The position numbers and the translations under genes are program-made. A model generated the notes under the pieces. The model saw only the letters and a list, made by a program, of their open reading frames with translations. It searched no databases and was not told the origin of the DNA. DNA of 64,000 bases from Ochrobactrum sp. CGA5 (GTDB lineage Bacteria; Pseudomonadota; Alphaproteobacteria; Rhizobiales; Rhizobiaceae): assembly GCF_006345815.1 (NCBI RefSeq), contig NZ_VCIG01000008.1, forward strand, positions 1 to 64,000, given 5' to 3'. Below are positions 7,945-19,912 of the stretch, piece by piece; the stretch's first letter is position 1; each line of letters starts with the position of its first letter.

Positions 7945-9171
7945 ATGAGCTTGACCTATGGTGTTCATTCCGAAGTTGGCAAACTGCGCCGTGTCCTCGT
8001 CCATCGTCCGGGCTCGGCACTTGCCCGCTTAACGCCGTCGAACTGTCATGAGTTGCTTTTCGATGATGTCATCTGGGTCAAGCAGGCCCGTGTCGAACAT
8101 CTCACCTTTGTCGACGCCATGCGACATCGTGGCGTGGATGTCGTCTTTCTGCGAGAGATGCTGGCAGAGACGATGCAGGATGCCGAGGCCCGCCGCTGGC
8201 TTCTGGAGCGTCGTGTCAACGAGAATACCGTAGGCGTTGGTCTGGCTGACGATTTGCGAGCCCACCTCATGGAGATTGACGCCGATGCCTTGTCGCTGAT
8301 CCTGATGGGCGGCTTGAGTAAAGCCGAATTGCCAATCAAGGGACGTGGGCTTTTCGCGCCAACATTGCGACCGGAGGATTTCGTCCTGCCACCTCTGCCT
8401 AATCATTTGTTTACTCGCGATACAACCTGCTGGATCGGTGGTGGTGTCACGCTCAACCCGATGCGTTGGAATGCACGCAAGCTGGAAACCGTCAATATCA
8501 CGGCCATCTATCGTTTCCATCCGGATTTTCGCGACGCGGGCTTCCCGGTCTGGTGGGGTGATCCCGATACGGATTATGGGCTTGCCACATTGGAGGGTGG
8601 GGATGTCATGCCACTTGGAAACGGTATTGTTCTTGTTGGCATGGGCGAGAGGAGCACACCGCAGGCGGTGGGGCAACTGGCGCGCGCATTGTTTCAGAAG
8701 GGGGGGGCTGAGCATGTGATCGCCTGCAAGCTGCCTGTAGAGCGTTCATCCATGCACCTGGATACTGTGTTCAGCTTTTGCGATCGTGATCTCGTGACGC
8801 TCTTTGCCGATGTTGCAGAAAAGATCGAGCCCTATTCGATCCGTCCGGGCAAGACAAAAGATGAAATAGACGTCAGGGCGGAAGGACGCAAGCTTACCGA
8901 GGTCGTTGCTGAAGCGCTGGGACTGAAGAAGTTGCGCGTTGTTGAAACGGGTGGTGATGCTTACGTCGCCGAGCGCGAGCAGTGGGATGACGGTAACAAT
9001 GTCGTTGCACTGGAGCCGGGTGTGGTCATTGCCTATGACCGCAATACCTACACCAATACACAATTGCGCAAGGCAGGCGTCGAGGTCATCACCGTGCCCG
9101 GTGCAGAACTCGGGCGCGGGCGAGGCGGCGGCCACTGCATGACCTGTCCATTAATACGCGATCCAGTTTGA
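7945..9171 (+). CDS. arcA: Arginine deiminase
   Basis: 408 aa cytoplasmic enzyme that hydrolyses arginine to citrulline and ammonia, the first step of the ADI pathway. Visible motifs are [44 protein letters not shown] and the C-terminal [14 protein letters not shown] with the catalytic cysteine at 398. The start at 7945 is chosen because AAGGAG lies 9 bases upstream; an earlier in-frame start at 7924 would overlap arcD and has no ribosome site. arcB follows after 10 bp, so the genes are one operon. Confidence 0.97.
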   Translation: MSLTYGVHSEVGKLRRVLVHRPGSALARLTPSNCHELLFDDVIWVKQARVEHLTFVDAMRHRGVDVVFLREMLAETMQDAEARRWLLERRVNENTVGVGLADDLRAHLMEIDADALSLILMGGLSKAELPIKGRGLFAPTLRPEDFVLPPLPNHLFTRDTTCWIGGGVTLNPMRWNARKLETVNITAIYRFHPDFRDAGFPVWWGDPDTDYGLATLEGGDVMPLGNGIVLVGMGERSTPQAVGQLARALFQKGGAEHVIACKLPVERSSMHLDTVFSFCDRDLVTLFADVAEKIEPYSIRPGKTKDEIDVRAEGRKLTEVVAEALGLKKLRVVETGGDAYVAEREQWDDGNNVVALEPGVVIAYDRNTYTNTQLRKAGVEVITVPGAELGRGRGGGHCMTCPLIRDPV

Positions 9172-9181
9172 GGAGACGAAA

Positions 9182-10183
9182 ATGCCAGTCAATATCAAGG
9201 GCCGTAGCGTCCTGAAGTTGCTCGATTTCACGCCGGATGACATCCGGTTCCTGCTAAAGCTCTCGGCCTCATTGAAACAGGCCAAATATGGCGGTTATGA
9301 AGATCAAAGGCTGAAAGGCAAGAACATTGCGCTGATCTTTGAAAAAGACTCCACTCGCACGCGTACCGGGTTCGAGGTCGCCGCCTATGACCAGGGTGCA
9401 CATGTTACCTATCTGGGGCCCACCGGTACCCAGATAGGTAAGAAGGAATCCATGAAAGACACAGCCCGCGTGCTTGGTCGTGTCTACGACGCTATCGAAT
9501 ATCGCGGCTTCGGGCAGGAACAGGCGGAGATTCTGGCGAAATGGTCGGGTGTGCCGGTTTATAATGGTCTGACAGATGAATTTCATCCGACCCAGATTCT
9601 CGCCGACTTTCTTACCATGCGCGAATATACCCGCAAACACCTGTCGCAAGTCACCTTCGCCTTCCTCGGCGATGCCGGCAACAATATGGGCAATTCACTC
9701 CTGACAGGGGCGGCACAGATCGGCATGGATGTGCGCCTTGCCGCACCGAAAGCCTGTTGGCCAGAACAGGAACTGATCGATCGCTGTCGGGAAATCGCGC
9801 TTCAGACCGGTGCGCGCATTACACTCACCGAAGACCCCGTAGCGGCCGTCAAGGGATGTGATTTTATCTATACGGATGTCTGGGTATCGATGGGCGAGCC
9901 GGATTCGGTGTGGGCAGAACGTATTGAACTGCTCACGCCCTACCGTGTGACGCCGGAGATCATGGCGGCGGCTGGCAATCCGCATGCGAAGTTCATGCAT
10001 TGTCTTCCAGCCTTCCATAATCGCGAGACGGAGATCGGAGAGAAGATATTCGAGAAATTCGGCATCGACTGCATGGAGGTGAGCGAGGCGGTCTTTGAAT
10101 CAAACGCTTCTATCGTTTTCGATCAGGCGGAAAACCGCATGCACACTATCAAGGCAATACTCGTAGCAACGTTGGGAAGTTGA
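9182..10183 (+). CDS. arcB: Ornithine carbamoyltransferase, catabolic
   Basis: 333 aa. It converts citrulline and phosphate to ornithine and carbamoyl phosphate when it works in the ADI pathway. The carbamoyl-phosphate loop STRTR is at 57-61, HPTQ at 135-138 and HCLP at 273-276. The ornithine-loop region [12 protein letters not shown] is at 161-172. The last residues ([14 protein letters not shown]) are typical of the family. The catabolic direction is inferred from its place between arcA and arcC, since anabolic and catabolic forms share these motifs. Confidence 0.97.
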   Translation: MPVNIKGRSVLKLLDFTPDDIRFLLKLSASLKQAKYGGYEDQRLKGKNIALIFEKDSTRTRTGFEVAAYDQGAHVTYLGPTGTQIGKKESMKDTARVLGRVYDAIEYRGFGQEQAEILAKWSGVPVYNGLTDEFHPTQILADFLTMREYTRKHLSQVTFAFLGDAGNNMGNSLLTGAAQIGMDVRLAAPKACWPEQELIDRCREIALQTGARITLTEDPVAAVKGCDFIYTDVWVSMGEPDSVWAERIELLTPYRVTPEIMAAAGNPHAKFMHCLPAFHNRETEIGEKIFEKFGIDCMEVSEAVFESNASIVFDQAENRMHTIKAILVATLGS

Positions 10184-10184
10184 C

Positions 10185-11093
10185 ATGCGGATCGTTGTGG
10201 CTCTGGGAGGTAATGCGCTTTTAAAACGTGGAGAGCCAATGACCGCCGAGGTCCAGCGCGCCAATGTACGGAAAGCCGCAAAAGCGCTGGCCGAGCTTGC
10301 ACGTAACCACAACATCGTGGTTGCGCATGGCAACGGTCCGCAAGTCGGGCTTCTGGCACTCCAGGCTTCCGCTTATGCGGATGTCCCCGCTTATCCGCTC
10401 GATATTCTGGGGGCAGAAAGCGTCGGTATGATCGGCTATCTGGTAGAGCAAGAACTGACCAATGCCTTGCCCACGCAAACGCGGCTCGCCACGCTCTTGA
10501 CCCAGATTGAGGTGAATAGTGACGACCCGGCCTTTTCCCATCCGGAAAAACCCATTGGTCCCGTCTACGACAAAGCAGATGCCGATCATGTACGGGCGGA
10601 ACATGACTGGGCGCTCATCGAAGAGAGTGAGGGAAAATGGCGGCGCGTCGTGCCGTCGCCGCGTCCGCAACGGATCACTCAGATCGAAGTCATCCGACTG
10701 CTGGTTGAATCTGGCGTTGTCGTCATCTGCGCGGGCGGTGGCGGTATTCCGATTATACGTAACGAGCAGGAGGAAATCGAGGGCGTAGAAGCGGTGATTG
10801 ATAAGGACCGGGCAGCAGGGCTTCTCGCAGAAGAACTCAATGCCGACGCTTTCCTGATGCTCACAGACGTGGACGCTGTCTATAGTAACTGGGGAACGCC
10901 GGCCCAGCATCCGATCAGCAGGGCGACGCCAGCAGAACTCTCAACGCATAAGTTTGCTTCCGGTTCAATGGGCCCCAAAGTCGAAGCGGCCTGCGCTTTT
11001 GCTTCCCATCCCGGCCGCATCGCGGGGATAGGACGGCTCGAAGATGCGGCAGCGCTCCTTTTCGGTCGGGCTGGCACAGTGATAAAAATATAA
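10185..11093 (+). CDS. arcC: Carbamate kinase
   Basis: 302 aa amino-acid-kinase-fold enzyme that makes ATP from carbamoyl phosphate and ADP, ending the ADI pathway. Motifs are VALGGNALLKRGEP (start), VVAHGNGPQVGLLAL, ICAGGGGIPI, VIDKDRAAGLLAEEL and LTDVDAVYSNWGTP. It starts one base after the arcB stop. No clear terminator follows; decayed IS sequence begins within about 10-90 bp. Confidence 0.97.
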   Translation: MRIVVALGGNALLKRGEPMTAEVQRANVRKAAKALAELARNHNIVVAHGNGPQVGLLALQASAYADVPAYPLDILGAESVGMIGYLVEQELTNALPTQTRLATLLTQIEVNSDDPAFSHPEKPIGPVYDKADADHVRAEHDWALIEESEGKWRRVVPSPRPQRITQIEVIRLLVESGVVVICAGGGGIPIIRNEQEEIEGVEAVIDKDRAAGLLAEELNADAFLMLTDVDAVYSNWGTPAQHPISRATPAELSTHKFASGSMGPKVEAACAFASHPGRIAGIGRLEDAAALLFGRAGTVIKI

Positions 11094-11429
11094 GGTCGGC
11101 TAGCGTCCCGGCGCTTGGAGTACACCCTGGACTTAGACAGAAGGGTCGCGGACAGTTTTCCCATAAGGAAAGGGAACTGAGCATGGCGACAAGGCAACGA
11201 ATTATCCATGAAGAACGAAAGCTGGATTTCGTTCGACGCATGGAAGCGGCCGAGAGTGTCAGCAGGTTGGCAGATGAAGCCGACGACAGTCGCCAGCAGC
11301 TTTACGATTGACGTGAGCGGCTCAGAGTTCGTGGTTGTGAATAAGCGCCGAAACGGGACCGAGTCTATATTAAGATTTTACAGTTGGACACCTCGAAAAA
11401 CCTCCCCCTTTTGGGATTATCGTGATTCA
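11094..11429. other. IS remnants between arcC and a decayed IS5
   Basis: This stretch holds no intact gene. At 11183-11311 an ORF of 42 codons (MATRQRIIHEERKLDFVRRM, then ESVSRLADEADDSRQQLYD) resembles the N-terminal helix-turn-helix of a small IS OrfA, cut short. At about 11386 GGACACCTCGAAAAACC looks like the left end of an IS5-type element. The bases between are unassigned. Confidence 0.55.
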
Positions 11430-12394
11430 ATGGGTTTGACGATGCGGGGACAACCGGGTTTTTGGGATTTGGATGAGCGTTACGAGCGGCTGAGCGCCGT
11501 TGGCGACCCTCTGGAAAAGCTCAACAGCATCATTCCGTGGCTGGTGTTCGAGAAGCCGCTTGCGAAGGCCCTGAAGCGTTCGGAGTTCTGCAGGCGCTGT
11601 ATAATCTCTCCGATGATCAGGCGGAGTTCGTCATCCAGGATCGCCTTTCATTCATGCGGTTTCTGGGGCTTGGCCTCTCCGACAAGGTTCCGGATGCCAA
11701 GACGATCTGGCTGTTCCGGGAATGCCTGGTGCGGGCCGGCGCCATCGACAACCTGTTCGCCCGGTTCGACAAGCATCTCTCGCGATCGGGCTATCTTGCC
11801 AAGGGCGGTCAGATCATCGACGCGACGATCATCCAGGCTCCCCGTCAGCATAACAGTCAGGATGAGAAGGACGCGATCAAGGCCGGAGAGATCCCCGCGG
11901 AATGGAAGGACAAGCCCGCCATGCTGGCGCAGAAGGATCGTGATGCGCGTTGGACGGTGAAGTATTCCAAGGCGAAGCAGCCGACGGAAACACTATCTTC
12001 AGCCGCGACCAGGCAGCATGACATCGCCATTCCGATGTTCGGCTACAAGAACCATGCCGGCATCGACCGGGCGCGCGGCTTCATCCGGGGGTGGACGGTC
12101 ACAAGCGCCGCCGCCCATGATGGCGCCCAGCTCCGCAATGTCGTCACCAAGGACAACACCGCCTCTACCGTCTGGGCTGACAGTGCCTATCGGTCAAAGT
12201 CGAACGAGGAATGGCTGGCCAAGAACGGCCTGAAGTCGGACATCCACCAGCGCAAGCCGAAGGAGCGGTCTATGCCAGAGGCGATGTCCAAGGCCAATGG
12301 GCGACGATCCAAGGTCAGGTCCGCGGTCGAGCATGTGTTCGCGCGGCAGAAGGCCGCCGCCAAGGCGGCAGGAACACCACGAAATCCAGCATGA
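11430..12394 (+). pseudogene. IS5-family transposase, internally deleted
   Basis: The N-terminal part (MRGQPGFWDLDERYERLSAVGDPLEKLNSII in the frame of 11430) is followed, after KALKRS at about 11572, by LQALYNLSDDQAEFVIQDRLSFMRFLGL in another frame. By comparison with IS5-group proteins roughly 15-20 codons (KGGRPP area) are missing at the junction. DDE motifs remain downstream: IIDATIIQAPRQ and VWADSAYRSK. The C-terminal part after SAVEHVFARQK diverges, so the 3' end is damaged too. The right terminal repeat is not recognisable. Confidence 0.85.
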
Positions 12395-12529
12395 AATCGA
12401 AGGCAAAAGTCGCCGATACGTATCAGGACGCACAACCGATCTCGAATGCAGGGGTAATTCGAGATCTCCAGTTATTTCAATGTACTGAACCCATTTTTAG
12501 CGAGGTTTAGCTTCCGTGCTTATTCACAG

Positions 12530-13423
12530 TCTGAACGCGAAACATGCCTGATTGGATGGTTGCCAGATCCATACCACCGAACTTCAGGAACTGACGATGA
12601 TGATTGAAACGCCGCAAGTCGCCGGCTTCTGCCAGGATCGTCAAAGCATTGATCGGACCAATACCGGGGATAGTTGTCAGCAGCTTGTACCAGCGTTGTC
12701 TTTGAGCATCTCCACTGCACGCGTTTCGATCAGATTGCGTTGGGATATAAGGCTTCTGCCCTCAGCCAGAACCATTCGAAACATCGCGATGGCGCCGGGG
12801 TCAGGTGTGACAGGAAGAGTAATCGAATGTATAGAAGTTGCATAAATGTCTGACAACAAACGCTCTTTACCAATTTTCCAGCCAATCACATCCCACGCCA
12901 CTTCGATGAAAGCGATCGGCTTGAGGGAGCTGATAATGTGTCAGGATAAGATGCCATAGTTCGGTCTTCGCCCTTGATATCATGTCGTGTGTCTTCGACA
13001 GTTCCTGAATGTCATTCGTGCCATGCAACAATGGATCGTGATAGAATTGTTCCGCGCCAAGCTCATCGTATGCAAGATAGCCTGAGCATCCTTCGGATCA
13101 TTCTTATTCCAGGAATTATGCAATGCCTCTCTGGTCCGCGCCAGTGCGACTGATGAAGTCAGCTTGATGTCGAAGCCTACTGCGCCGAGCTGAAACACCA
13201 ATGCGCGATGATAGTTGCCTGTTGCTTCAAATGCGACACGGACGGGACGTTGAAAACTACGCAGCAGATTGATCAGGCGCTCAAACTCATCAAGAATGTT
13301 GAGGATGCTGACCCGACAAAGGCGTTTCTTATCGGGCACTTCGAAAAGCACCTCATGGCGCTCTTTCGATATATCAATCGTTACCAGTACAGGGGTAGAC
13401 GCTGTAATATTGCACTCGATCAT
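12530..13423 (-). pseudogene. IS110-family transposase remnant, several lesions
   Basis: Pieces of one IS110 protein occur in three frames. The N-terminal DEDD half (from MIECNITASTPVLVTIDISK at 13423) is followed by WDVIG.KIGKERLLSDIYATS and LAEGRSLISQRNLIETRAVEML at about 12700-12900. The C-terminal LLTTIPGIGPINALTILAEAG and FNHHRQFLKFGGMDLAT lie at about 12555-12690. A stretch near 12915 (about 25-30 codons) is missing, and a base is lost near 13057. The protein is different from the two intact IS110 copies in this window. No ends were found. Confidence 0.8.
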
Positions 13424-13987
13424 AGCCAGTCTTCTTTGCAGTGTGGCTTCGCAAAACCACTTTGAGACCTGAGACCGGCTATGACCAACCTGCTTACGCA
13501 ATTTGAAAGGCGTCGCAGCTTGGCCACAGCCTAAAAACTGGCGTTATTACGAAAGTGTTATGGCCCGGAATTTATCGCCAAGGCTTTGAGGGAATGGATT
13601 ACGCTTGTCGGTGCCAAGACGGCTTACATTATGCCGGGTATCTGATCGGCTTCAGCCTCGGTCAGTTGCTCTGGGGTCCGGTCAGCGATCGGCTCGGCTG
13701 GCTGTGCGCTGGGCGCGGCAGCGAGCTGACACGTAAGCAATTGCAACGCGGCGTACACCGCTCGCTCCACCGCAGAACTGGAAGCTGACATCGACGCATT
13801 CATCGAAACTGGCCAATCCGAACTATAGGCCGACAAAGCAGGATGACATCATGGAAAAAGTCGATAACGTCATCTTATATGCAAATGAGATCTCACAACC
13901 AGACACCTAGCATCAAAGACTGGGATCCTCGTGTAATCCGTTCCATGCAACAACGCTATGTCAAGGATTGACAAAGGCCTGAATTTA
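13424..13987. other. Degraded stretch with a Bcr/CflA efflux-pump fragment
   Basis: At about 13621-13701 (+) the frame AGYLIGFSLGQLLWGPVSDRLG matches the TM2/loop signature of Bcr/CflA-type MFS drug exporters, then loses similarity. The rest shows only short ORFs: 13843-13971 (+) has 42 codons with WDPRVIRSMQQRYVKD, which I do not recognise. No promoter, repeat or RNA is evident apart from the palindrome that follows. Confidence 0.5.
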
Positions 13988-14012
13988 AATAAACGGTCCG
14001 GTGGCGTTTATT
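13988..14012. promoter_or_regulatory. Palindromic operator candidate upstream of tetR
   Basis: AATAAACG (13988-13995) and CGTTTATT (14005-14012) are perfect inverted arms around a 9-bp spacer. Arm length and position, 140 bp before the TetR-family gene at 14152, fit autoregulation. It is the only clear palindrome in the leader. Binding is inferred. Confidence 0.55.
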
Positions 14013-14151
14013 GTTTTACAACGACGGACGCGTGTTCGTTGATATAACGGCTGCAACATGCCGCTCAGGCTCTTGGGTTTCGCAGGTCGTGGGTCGGAAT
14101 CTGAGAATTATACCGGGAAGGTAATCGAAGGTGTGGGCGCAACAAAATGCG

Positions 14152-14769
14152 ATGAATCACGGAGGGCGACCGACTGTTGCCGAGTCGGAGGAGATTTCTC
14201 ACCGGATCATGAACAGCGCTAAAGCGCTTTTTTTGCGTAATGGTTATGCGACCACCAGCATGGACGCGATTGCGGGAGAGATCGGCATCTCGAAGCGGAC
14301 ACTTTACGTCCGTCATCCGAGCAAGGCGGCTCTTTTCGAAGCGGTCATCATTGATATTGTGAACACCTGCGTATCGGAAATTGTGCTTGATAGTGCTCCA
14401 GTCGGCTCGCTTAGGGATGACCTGTTGTCCTTGTCTCTCCGGATTCTCGCAGTCGCGACCGATCCCATGATCATTCATCTCGAACGGGCCGTCGTCGGGG
14501 AATTGCATCAATTCCCTCAACTGGCGGAATATATTGATCAATATAGCCTTCCTACGCTGATCGACTTGGTCGTGCGCGTATTGCGCGGTAATGGCGTGCG
14601 CGAAGGAGAGGTTGTTCTCCTGGCCGATATCTTTCTTTCCATAACGATTCTGCCACAGTTGCGTAGGGCGGTTCTTGAACGGACCTCCCCGGGGATCAAG
14701 GGAGTAGACAAGGTATTCCTTGAGCGAACAGTTGATATTTTCGTCAAGGGTGTGATGGACCAGAAATGA
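14152..14769 (+). CDS. TetR/AcrR-family repressor
   Basis: 205 aa. The N-terminal TetR helix-turn-helix reads MNSAKALFLRNGYATTSMDAIAGEIGISKRTLYVRHPSKAALF, with the tyrosine/histidine pattern of the recognition helix. The C-terminal ligand domain is a TetR_C_7-like AefR type (FLSITILPQLRRAVLE). It overlaps the lipoprotein gene by ATGA at 14766-14769 and heads the export operon, so it most likely regulates the pump genes downstream. An upstream Met at 14131 is in frame; MNHGGRPT at 14152 is preferred because family members start close to the GRP motif. Confidence 0.9.
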   Translation: MNHGGRPTVAESEEISHRIMNSAKALFLRNGYATTSMDAIAGEIGISKRTLYVRHPSKAALFEAVIIDIVNTCVSEIVLDSAPVGSLRDDLLSLSLRILAVATDPMIIHLERAVVGELHQFPQLAEYIDQYSLPTLIDLVVRVLRGNGVREGEVVLLADIFLSITILPQLRRAVLERTSPGIKGVDKVFLERTVDIFVKGVMDQK

Positions 14770-16009
14770 GGCTTCCTTTAAACAAGTCTGGATGTCTCGG
14801 TCTGGTTTATTGCTGTCTCCTGTTAACGGGTTGCGCCGGCGGCCCGAAGGCGTTCTGGTACCAGATGCGCGTGTCGTGGAAGGAACCAGCAAGGTCGCTA
14901 TGCTGGTCGCTACGACTCGAAAACCGACAACCACTCCCGGCGAACTTTTTTCAGGTGAACGAGGAGATCAATTGTCTCTGACAGAAATCACCGTTTCAAT
15001 TCCACCAGATAGCAACCGTAAGGCGGGGCAGATCCAATGGCCTCGACGGTTGCCAGCCGACCCTCAAAAAGAATTCACGACTATGAGCGTTAAGTCAGTT
15101 GAGAACAGAGCCGCTGCTCTTGATTGGCTGAAGGGACATCTACCGCCCAGCCGACGTGTCATGGTTTTCGTACATGGTTTCAATAATCGTTACGAAGATT
15201 CCGTTTATCGCTTTGCTCAGATCATTCATGATTCCAAAACCGATGTAGCGCCCATCATTTTCACCTGGCCGTCGCGTGCCAGTGTTTTTGACTACAATTA
15301 CGACAAGGAGAGTACTAATTATTCGCGTGATGCTCTCGAACAGATATTAAAGCAGGGCGCATCTGATCCTAATGTTAGTGAAATTACAGTCATGGCGCAT
15401 TCGATGGGGTCCTGGTTGACTGTCGAGGCTTTGCGGCAGATGGCAATTCGCGACGGTCGTATCGCGCCTAAAATAAAAAACCTTATACTGGCTTCCCCCG
15501 ATCTCGATGTAGACGTCTTCCGCCAGCAATGGATGGCTATGGGTAAAGAGCGACCGAATACGACAATCTTTACATCGAAAGATGATCGCGCACTCAAACT
15601 GTCGCGCCGAATTTCCGGGAACATTGACCGGCTTGGACAGATCGACCCAGCAAGTGAGCCTTATCGAAGCGGATTGGAAACTGCTGGTATTACCGTAATT
15701 GATCTCAGCGCCGTTAAGGCGGGAGATTCGCTCAACCATGGAAAGTTTGCCGAAAGTCCCGAGGTCGTGCAATTGATTGGACAGCGGCTTGTTGCCGGGC
15801 AGACAATCACCGATTCAACGGTTGGAATTGGAGATCGTATTGGTGCTGTAGCGATGGGAACGGCGCAGACAGTGGGAGGCGCGGCAAGTATTGTTGTCAG
15901 CACCCCCGTCGCAGTGTTCGACCAGAGCACGCGACGCAACTATGATCAGCAGATTAGCAGATTTGGTCGTGCGGCAGGGAACACGCTTGGTGCGGCAGTT
16001 GGACAATAG
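14766..16009 (+). CDS. Lipoprotein alpha/beta hydrolase (DUF900), apparent frameshift
   Basis: Two frames make one protein. The first (ATG 14766) encodes a lipoprotein signal with lipobox LLTGC. After GCAGGP near 14845 the sequence continues in another frame as EGVLVPDARVVEGTSKVAMLVATTRKP. The DUF900 hydrolase core follows: VMVFVHGFNN, the nucleophile elbow AHSMGSWL and NLILASPDLDVDVF. One extra C in the CCC run 14843-14845 would join them perfectly. The protein is probably an outer- or inner-membrane-anchored esterase-like enzyme; its substrate is unknown. It sits between the TetR gene and the HlyD/ABC exporter. A short ORF starting at 14792 is an artefact of the shift. Confidence 0.8.
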
Positions 16010-16066
16010 TAGCTCGTTGGTGAACGACATTACGATCGAGCCTGTAAGAATGTGGAGAACGAAAAC

Positions 16067-17134
16067 ATGAAGAATTCTTTCGGCCGCTGGCTCCCGGCCC
16101 TTATCATAGTAGTGCTTGCTGCGGCAGGCTACTATGCCTGGAAAGCACTGAGCGCGCCCGGATTACCGGAAGGCATTGCTGGCGGAAATGGCCGCATCGA
16201 AGCCGTCGAGATCGATGTTTCTACCAAGAGCCCCGGACGTATCCGCGAAATTCTGGCCGATGAGGGGCAATTCGTTGAAGCGAATGCCGTTCTGGCACGC
16301 ATGGATACGGCTCAGCTCGAAAGCCAGCGCAAACAGGCAGAAGCACAATTGCGGCGGGCCGAAATAAGCATCGATACAGCGAAAAGCCTCGTCGCACAGC
16401 GTGAAGCCGAACAAACTGCTGCTGAAGCGACCGTTGCGCAGCGCGAGGCACAGCTGGATGCCGCCAATCGTCGTCTGGCTCGTTCGCAGCAGCTGTCAGA
16501 GTCACGCACGGTTTCTCAGCAGGTCCTCGATGATGACCGGGCAACCGCGCAAGGCGCTGAAGCAGCCGTAGGGGCGGCGAAGGCGCAGCTGGCGGCGACC
16601 GCCGCTGCGATCAGTGCGGCCAAGGCACAGGTTGTCGATGCAGAAGCTGCCGTTGAAGCGGCAAAGGCCGCAATTGCCACCATCGACACGGATATCAACG
16701 ATGCCACCTTGCGTTCGCCAAAGCCTGGCCGCGTGCAATATCGCGTTGCGCAACCGGGCGAGGTGCTGTCAGCCGGTGGTCGCGTGCTTAATCTGGTCGA
16801 TGTCAGCGATGTCTATATGACCTTCTTCCTGCCGACTGCGCAGGCTGGCCGCGTAGCTATTGGGGCAGATGCGCGCATCGTGCTCGATGCGGCACCTCAA
16901 TATGTGATCCCGGCGACGATCAGCTTCGTGGCCGATGTGGCGCAGTTCACGCCAAAGTCGGTTGAAACGGAAGAAGAGCGCCAGAAGCTCATGTTCCGCG
17001 TCAAGGCAAAGATCCCGCAGGATTTGCTTCAGAAATATATTCAGCAAGTCAAAACCGGACTTCCGGGAATGGCTTATGTGAAACTCGATCCCAATGCTGA
17101 ATGGCCGAAGAACCTCGCGGACACCGTAAAATGA
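16067..17134 (+). CDS. HlyD-family membrane fusion protein (YhiI-like)
   Basis: 355 aa periplasmic adaptor. One N-terminal membrane anchor ([20 protein letters not shown], about 9-28) is followed by a lipoyl half-motif ([18 protein letters not shown]) and a long alanine-rich coiled-coil hairpin (about 85-205). The second lipoyl half and beta-barrel follow ([24 protein letters not shown]). GGAG lies 8 bases before the chosen ATG at 16067; an in-frame ATG 15 bases earlier is weaker. Its stop overlaps the ABC gene by ATGA. With the next two genes it forms a YhiI-RbbA-YhhJ type exporter. Confidence 0.93.
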   Translation: MKNSFGRWLPALIIVVLAAAGYYAWKALSAPGLPEGIAGGNGRIEAVEIDVSTKSPGRIREILADEGQFVEANAVLARMDTAQLESQRKQAEAQLRRAEISIDTAKSLVAQREAEQTAAEATVAQREAQLDAANRRLARSQQLSESRTVSQQVLDDDRATAQGAEAAVGAAKAQLAATAAAISAAKAQVVDAEAAVEAAKAAIATIDTDINDATLRSPKPGRVQYRVAQPGEVLSAGGRVLNLVDVSDVYMTFFLPTAQAGRVAIGADARIVLDAAPQYVIPATISFVADVAQFTPKSVETEEERQKLMFRVKAKIPQDLLQKYIQQVKTGLPGMAYVKLDPNAEWPKNLADTVK

Positions 17135-19911
17135 GTGCGGCTTCGATAAAGGCTGGCGTGGGCGACGGCAGCTTTGTCGTTCGCGCTGAGAGCGTGAAGC
17201 TGTCTTATGGATTGACGGAAGCGTTGCGCGATATTTCGCTCAACGTGCCTGCCGGTTGCATGGTGGGGCTGATCGGTCCTGACGGTGTTGGCAAGTCGAG
17301 CCTTCTGTCGCTGATTGCTGGCGCACGCGTTATGCAGAAGGGCAGGATCGAAGTGCTGGGCGGCGATATTGCCGATAAGCGCCATCGCCAGTCGGCTTTT
17401 CCGCGAATTGCCTATATGCCGCAAGGGCTGGGAAAGAATCTCTATCCAACGCTCTCTGTCTTCGAGAACATTGAGTTCTTTGGACGGCTGTTTGGTCATG
17501 ACAAGCACGAACGTGAGCGCCGCATCGCCGATCTTCTGGCTCGAACGGGGATGTCGCCCTTTGCGGATCGCCCGGCAGGTAAGCTTTCGGGCGGCATGAA
17601 GCAGAAGACGAGTCTCTGCTGTTCGCTGATCCATGATCCCGATTTGTTGATCCTCGATGAGCCGACAACGGGTGTTGATCCCTTGTCGCGTCGTCAGTTC
17701 TGGGAGCTGATCGACGATATCCGCAAGGATCGTCCGGGGATGAGCGTCATTGTTGCGACGGCCTATATGGAAGAAGCGGAGCGCTTCGACTGGCTGGTTG
17801 CAATGAATGATGGCCAGATTCTTGCGACCGGCACGCCACAGGAACTGCTTGAGAAAACCAAAACGCCCAATCTTGACGCGGCCTTCATTGCACTTTTGCC
17901 GGAAGAACTTCGTCGGGGGCATAGTGAAGTTGTCATGCCGCCGCGCAATGCGCAGGCAGATAGCGGCATCGCTATCGAGGCAGAGCATGTCACGGTGCGG
18001 TTTGGCAATTTTACTGCCGTCGATAATGTGAGTTTCCGTATTCCGCGCGGCGAGATTTTCGGCTTTCTCGGATCGAATGGCTGCGGCAAGTCCACGACCA
18101 TGAAAGTGCTGACCGGGCTTTTGCCAGCGAGCGAAGGCACGGCGCGGCTGTTCGGACGTGAGGTCGATCCAAAGGATATCGATATACGTCGTCATGTCGG
18201 CTACATGTCACAGGCTTTCTCGCTCTATTCCGAGCTCACAGTTCATCAGAATCTTGAGCTTCATGCCAAGCTGTTTGGTATGGCAGAGGACGATACCAAA
18301 CGCAGAATCAAGGAACTGGCCCAAAGGTTTGATTTGGCTGGTGTTATGGATGATTTGCCGGACTCGATGCCGCTTGGCATTCGCCAGCGTTTGTCGCTGG
18401 CTGTGGCATTGATCCATTCACCGGACATTCTCATTCTCGATGAGCCGACATCGGGCGTCGATCCGGTTGCGCGCGATGCATTCTGGCAGATACTTGCCGA
18501 TCTTTCGCGCAAGGATAATGTGACGATCTTTGTCTCGACCCATTTCATGAATGAGGCCGAGCTTTGTGATCGCATTTCCCTTATGCATGCGGGTAAGGTG
18601 CTGATCAGCGACACGCCAAAAGCCATTACTGCAAGCCGCAATGCAGCAACGCTTGAAGATGCGTTTATTGCCTATCTCGAAGAAGCGATAGGTGAGACCA
18701 CGCCACAGAAAAGCAATCAGGAAAAGGTCGATCCGATACCGGAAAAGAAGCCGGAGAAGAGAATAACGCCTTCATCGAGCTGGTTGCCAAACCCACGACG
18801 GATGCTGGCTTTTTCACGTCGCGAAGCGCTGGAGCTCAAGCGCGATCCGATCCGTGCGACACTAGCTATTCTTGGTACTGTCATTCTTATGTTCGTCATC
18901 GGCTATGGTATTAATCTTGACGTCGAAGACCTGACATTTGCGGTTCTTGATCGCGATGACACTACGATCAGCCGGGATTATACACAGCAGCTTGCCGGTT
19001 CGCGCTATTTCACTGAAAAGCCCCCAATTACCGACTATGACGATCTCGACCGACGGATGCGTGAGGGTGAGATAAGTCTTGCGATTGAAATTCCACCGAA
19101 TTTTGGCAGCAATGTCGCGCATGGTCGCCCTGTTGAGGTGGCTGCCTGGATCGACGGCGCCATGCCGACGCGAGCGGAAACCGTGCGTGGTTATGTGCAG
19201 GGGATGCATGCCAATTGGTTGACGCAGAAGGCGCGTGAGCTTTATGGAGATGCTGCTACCGTCGGCATTTTCAATCTCGAAATCCGCTATCGGTATAATC
19301 CGGACGTGCAGAGCCTTGTGGCTATGGTTCCAGCAGTCATCCCGCTTTTGCTTTTGATGATCCCGGCCATGCTCGCTGTGCTGAGCGTGGTGCGCGAGAA
19401 GGAACTTGGCTCGATCATCAATTTCTACGTGACGCCGGTTACGAAATTCGAGTTTCTGCTTGGTAAGCAGTTGCCCTATATTGCGCTGGCCTTCCTCAAT
19501 TTTTTGATGCTGACAGCCTTTGCGGTTTTCATATTCCGCGTGCCATTTACCGGAAGCTTCCTGACCTATGCCACAGCAGCGCTTCTCTATGTCATCATCA
19601 CGACTGGCATGGGCTTAGTGATATCGACCTTTATCAACAGCCAGATTGCAGCGATTTTCGGCACAGCATTGCTGACGCTCATTCCTGCTGTGCAATATTC
19701 CGGCATTATTGATCCTGTCTCATCCTTGCAGGGAGCGGGTGCCTTTATCGGGAAAATTTATCCGACAACCTATTTCGTGACGATCTCGCGCGGGACTTTC
19801 TCTAAGGCGCTCGATTTTACCGATCTGGCGGGGTCGTTTCTGCCTCTGCTGATTGCAATCCCGGTGCTTGCCGTTCTCGGCATTGTTCTCCTCAAGAAAC
19901 AGGCGGGCTGA
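17131..19911 (+). CDS. Double-ATPase ABC transporter with fused ABC-2 permease (RbbA/YhiH-like)
   Basis: 926 aa. Two ATP-binding domains are followed by an ABC-2 membrane domain. Domain 1 has Walker [10 protein letters not shown], signature LSGGMK and Walker [14 protein letters not shown]. Domain 2 has Walker [10 protein letters not shown] and Walker [14 protein letters not shown], but its signature is degenerate (PLGIRQRLS in place of LSGGQ), as in other RbbA-like proteins. A charged linker (about 540-565) leads to the permease, whose first segment is [19 protein letters not shown], with a large periplasmic loop and five C-terminal segments. The start at 17131 overlaps the hlyD stop. Substrate unknown. 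Confidence 0.93.
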   Translation: MSAASIKAGVGDGSFVVRAESVKLSYGLTEALRDISLNVPAGCMVGLIGPDGVGKSSLLSLIAGARVMQKGRIEVLGGDIADKRHRQSAFPRIAYMPQGLGKNLYPTLSVFENIEFFGRLFGHDKHERERRIADLLARTGMSPFADRPAGKLSGGMKQKTSLCCSLIHDPDLLILDEPTTGVDPLSRRQFWELIDDIRKDRPGMSVIVATAYMEEAERFDWLVAMNDGQILATGTPQELLEKTKTPNLDAAFIALLPEELRRGHSEVVMPPRNAQADSGIAIEAEHVTVRFGNFTAVDNVSFRIPRGEIFGFLGSNGCGKSTTMKVLTGLLPASEGTARLFGREVDPKDIDIRRHVGYMSQAFSLYSELTVHQNLELHAKLFGMAEDDTKRRIKELAQRFDLAGVMDDLPDSMPLGIRQRLSLAVALIHSPDILILDEPTSGVDPVARDAFWQILADLSRKDNVTIFVSTHFMNEAELCDRISLMHAGKVLISDTPKAITASRNAATLEDAFIAYLEEAIGETTPQKSNQEKVDPIPEKKPEKRITPSSSWLPNPRRMLAFSRREALELKRDPIRATLAILGTVILMFVIGYGINLDVEDLTFAVLDRDDTTISRDYTQQLAGSRYFTEKPPITDYDDLDRRMREGEISLAIEIPPNFGSNVAHGRPVEVAAWIDGAMPTRAETVRGYVQGMHANWLTQKARELYGDAATVGIFNLEIRYRYNPDVQSLVAMVPAVIPLLLLMIPAMLAVLSVVREKELGSIINFYVTPVTKFEFLLGKQLPYIALAFLNFLMLTAFAVFIFRVPFTGSFLTYATAALLYVIITTGMGLVISTFINSQIAAIFGTALLTLIPAVQYSGIIDPVSSLQGAGAFIGKIYPTTYFVTISRGTFSKALDFTDLAGSFLPLLIAIPVLAVLGIVLLKKQAG

Positions 19912-19912
19912 G

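Noticed and set aside
14792-15050. Start of the DUF900 hydrolase at 14792
   Set aside because: This frame skips the lipoprotein signal that is clear from 14766; the Met is a product of the frame change.
17074-18195. 373-codon minus-strand ORF opposite the ABC gene
   Set aside because: Antisense shadow of the ATP-binding domains; no recognisable motifs.
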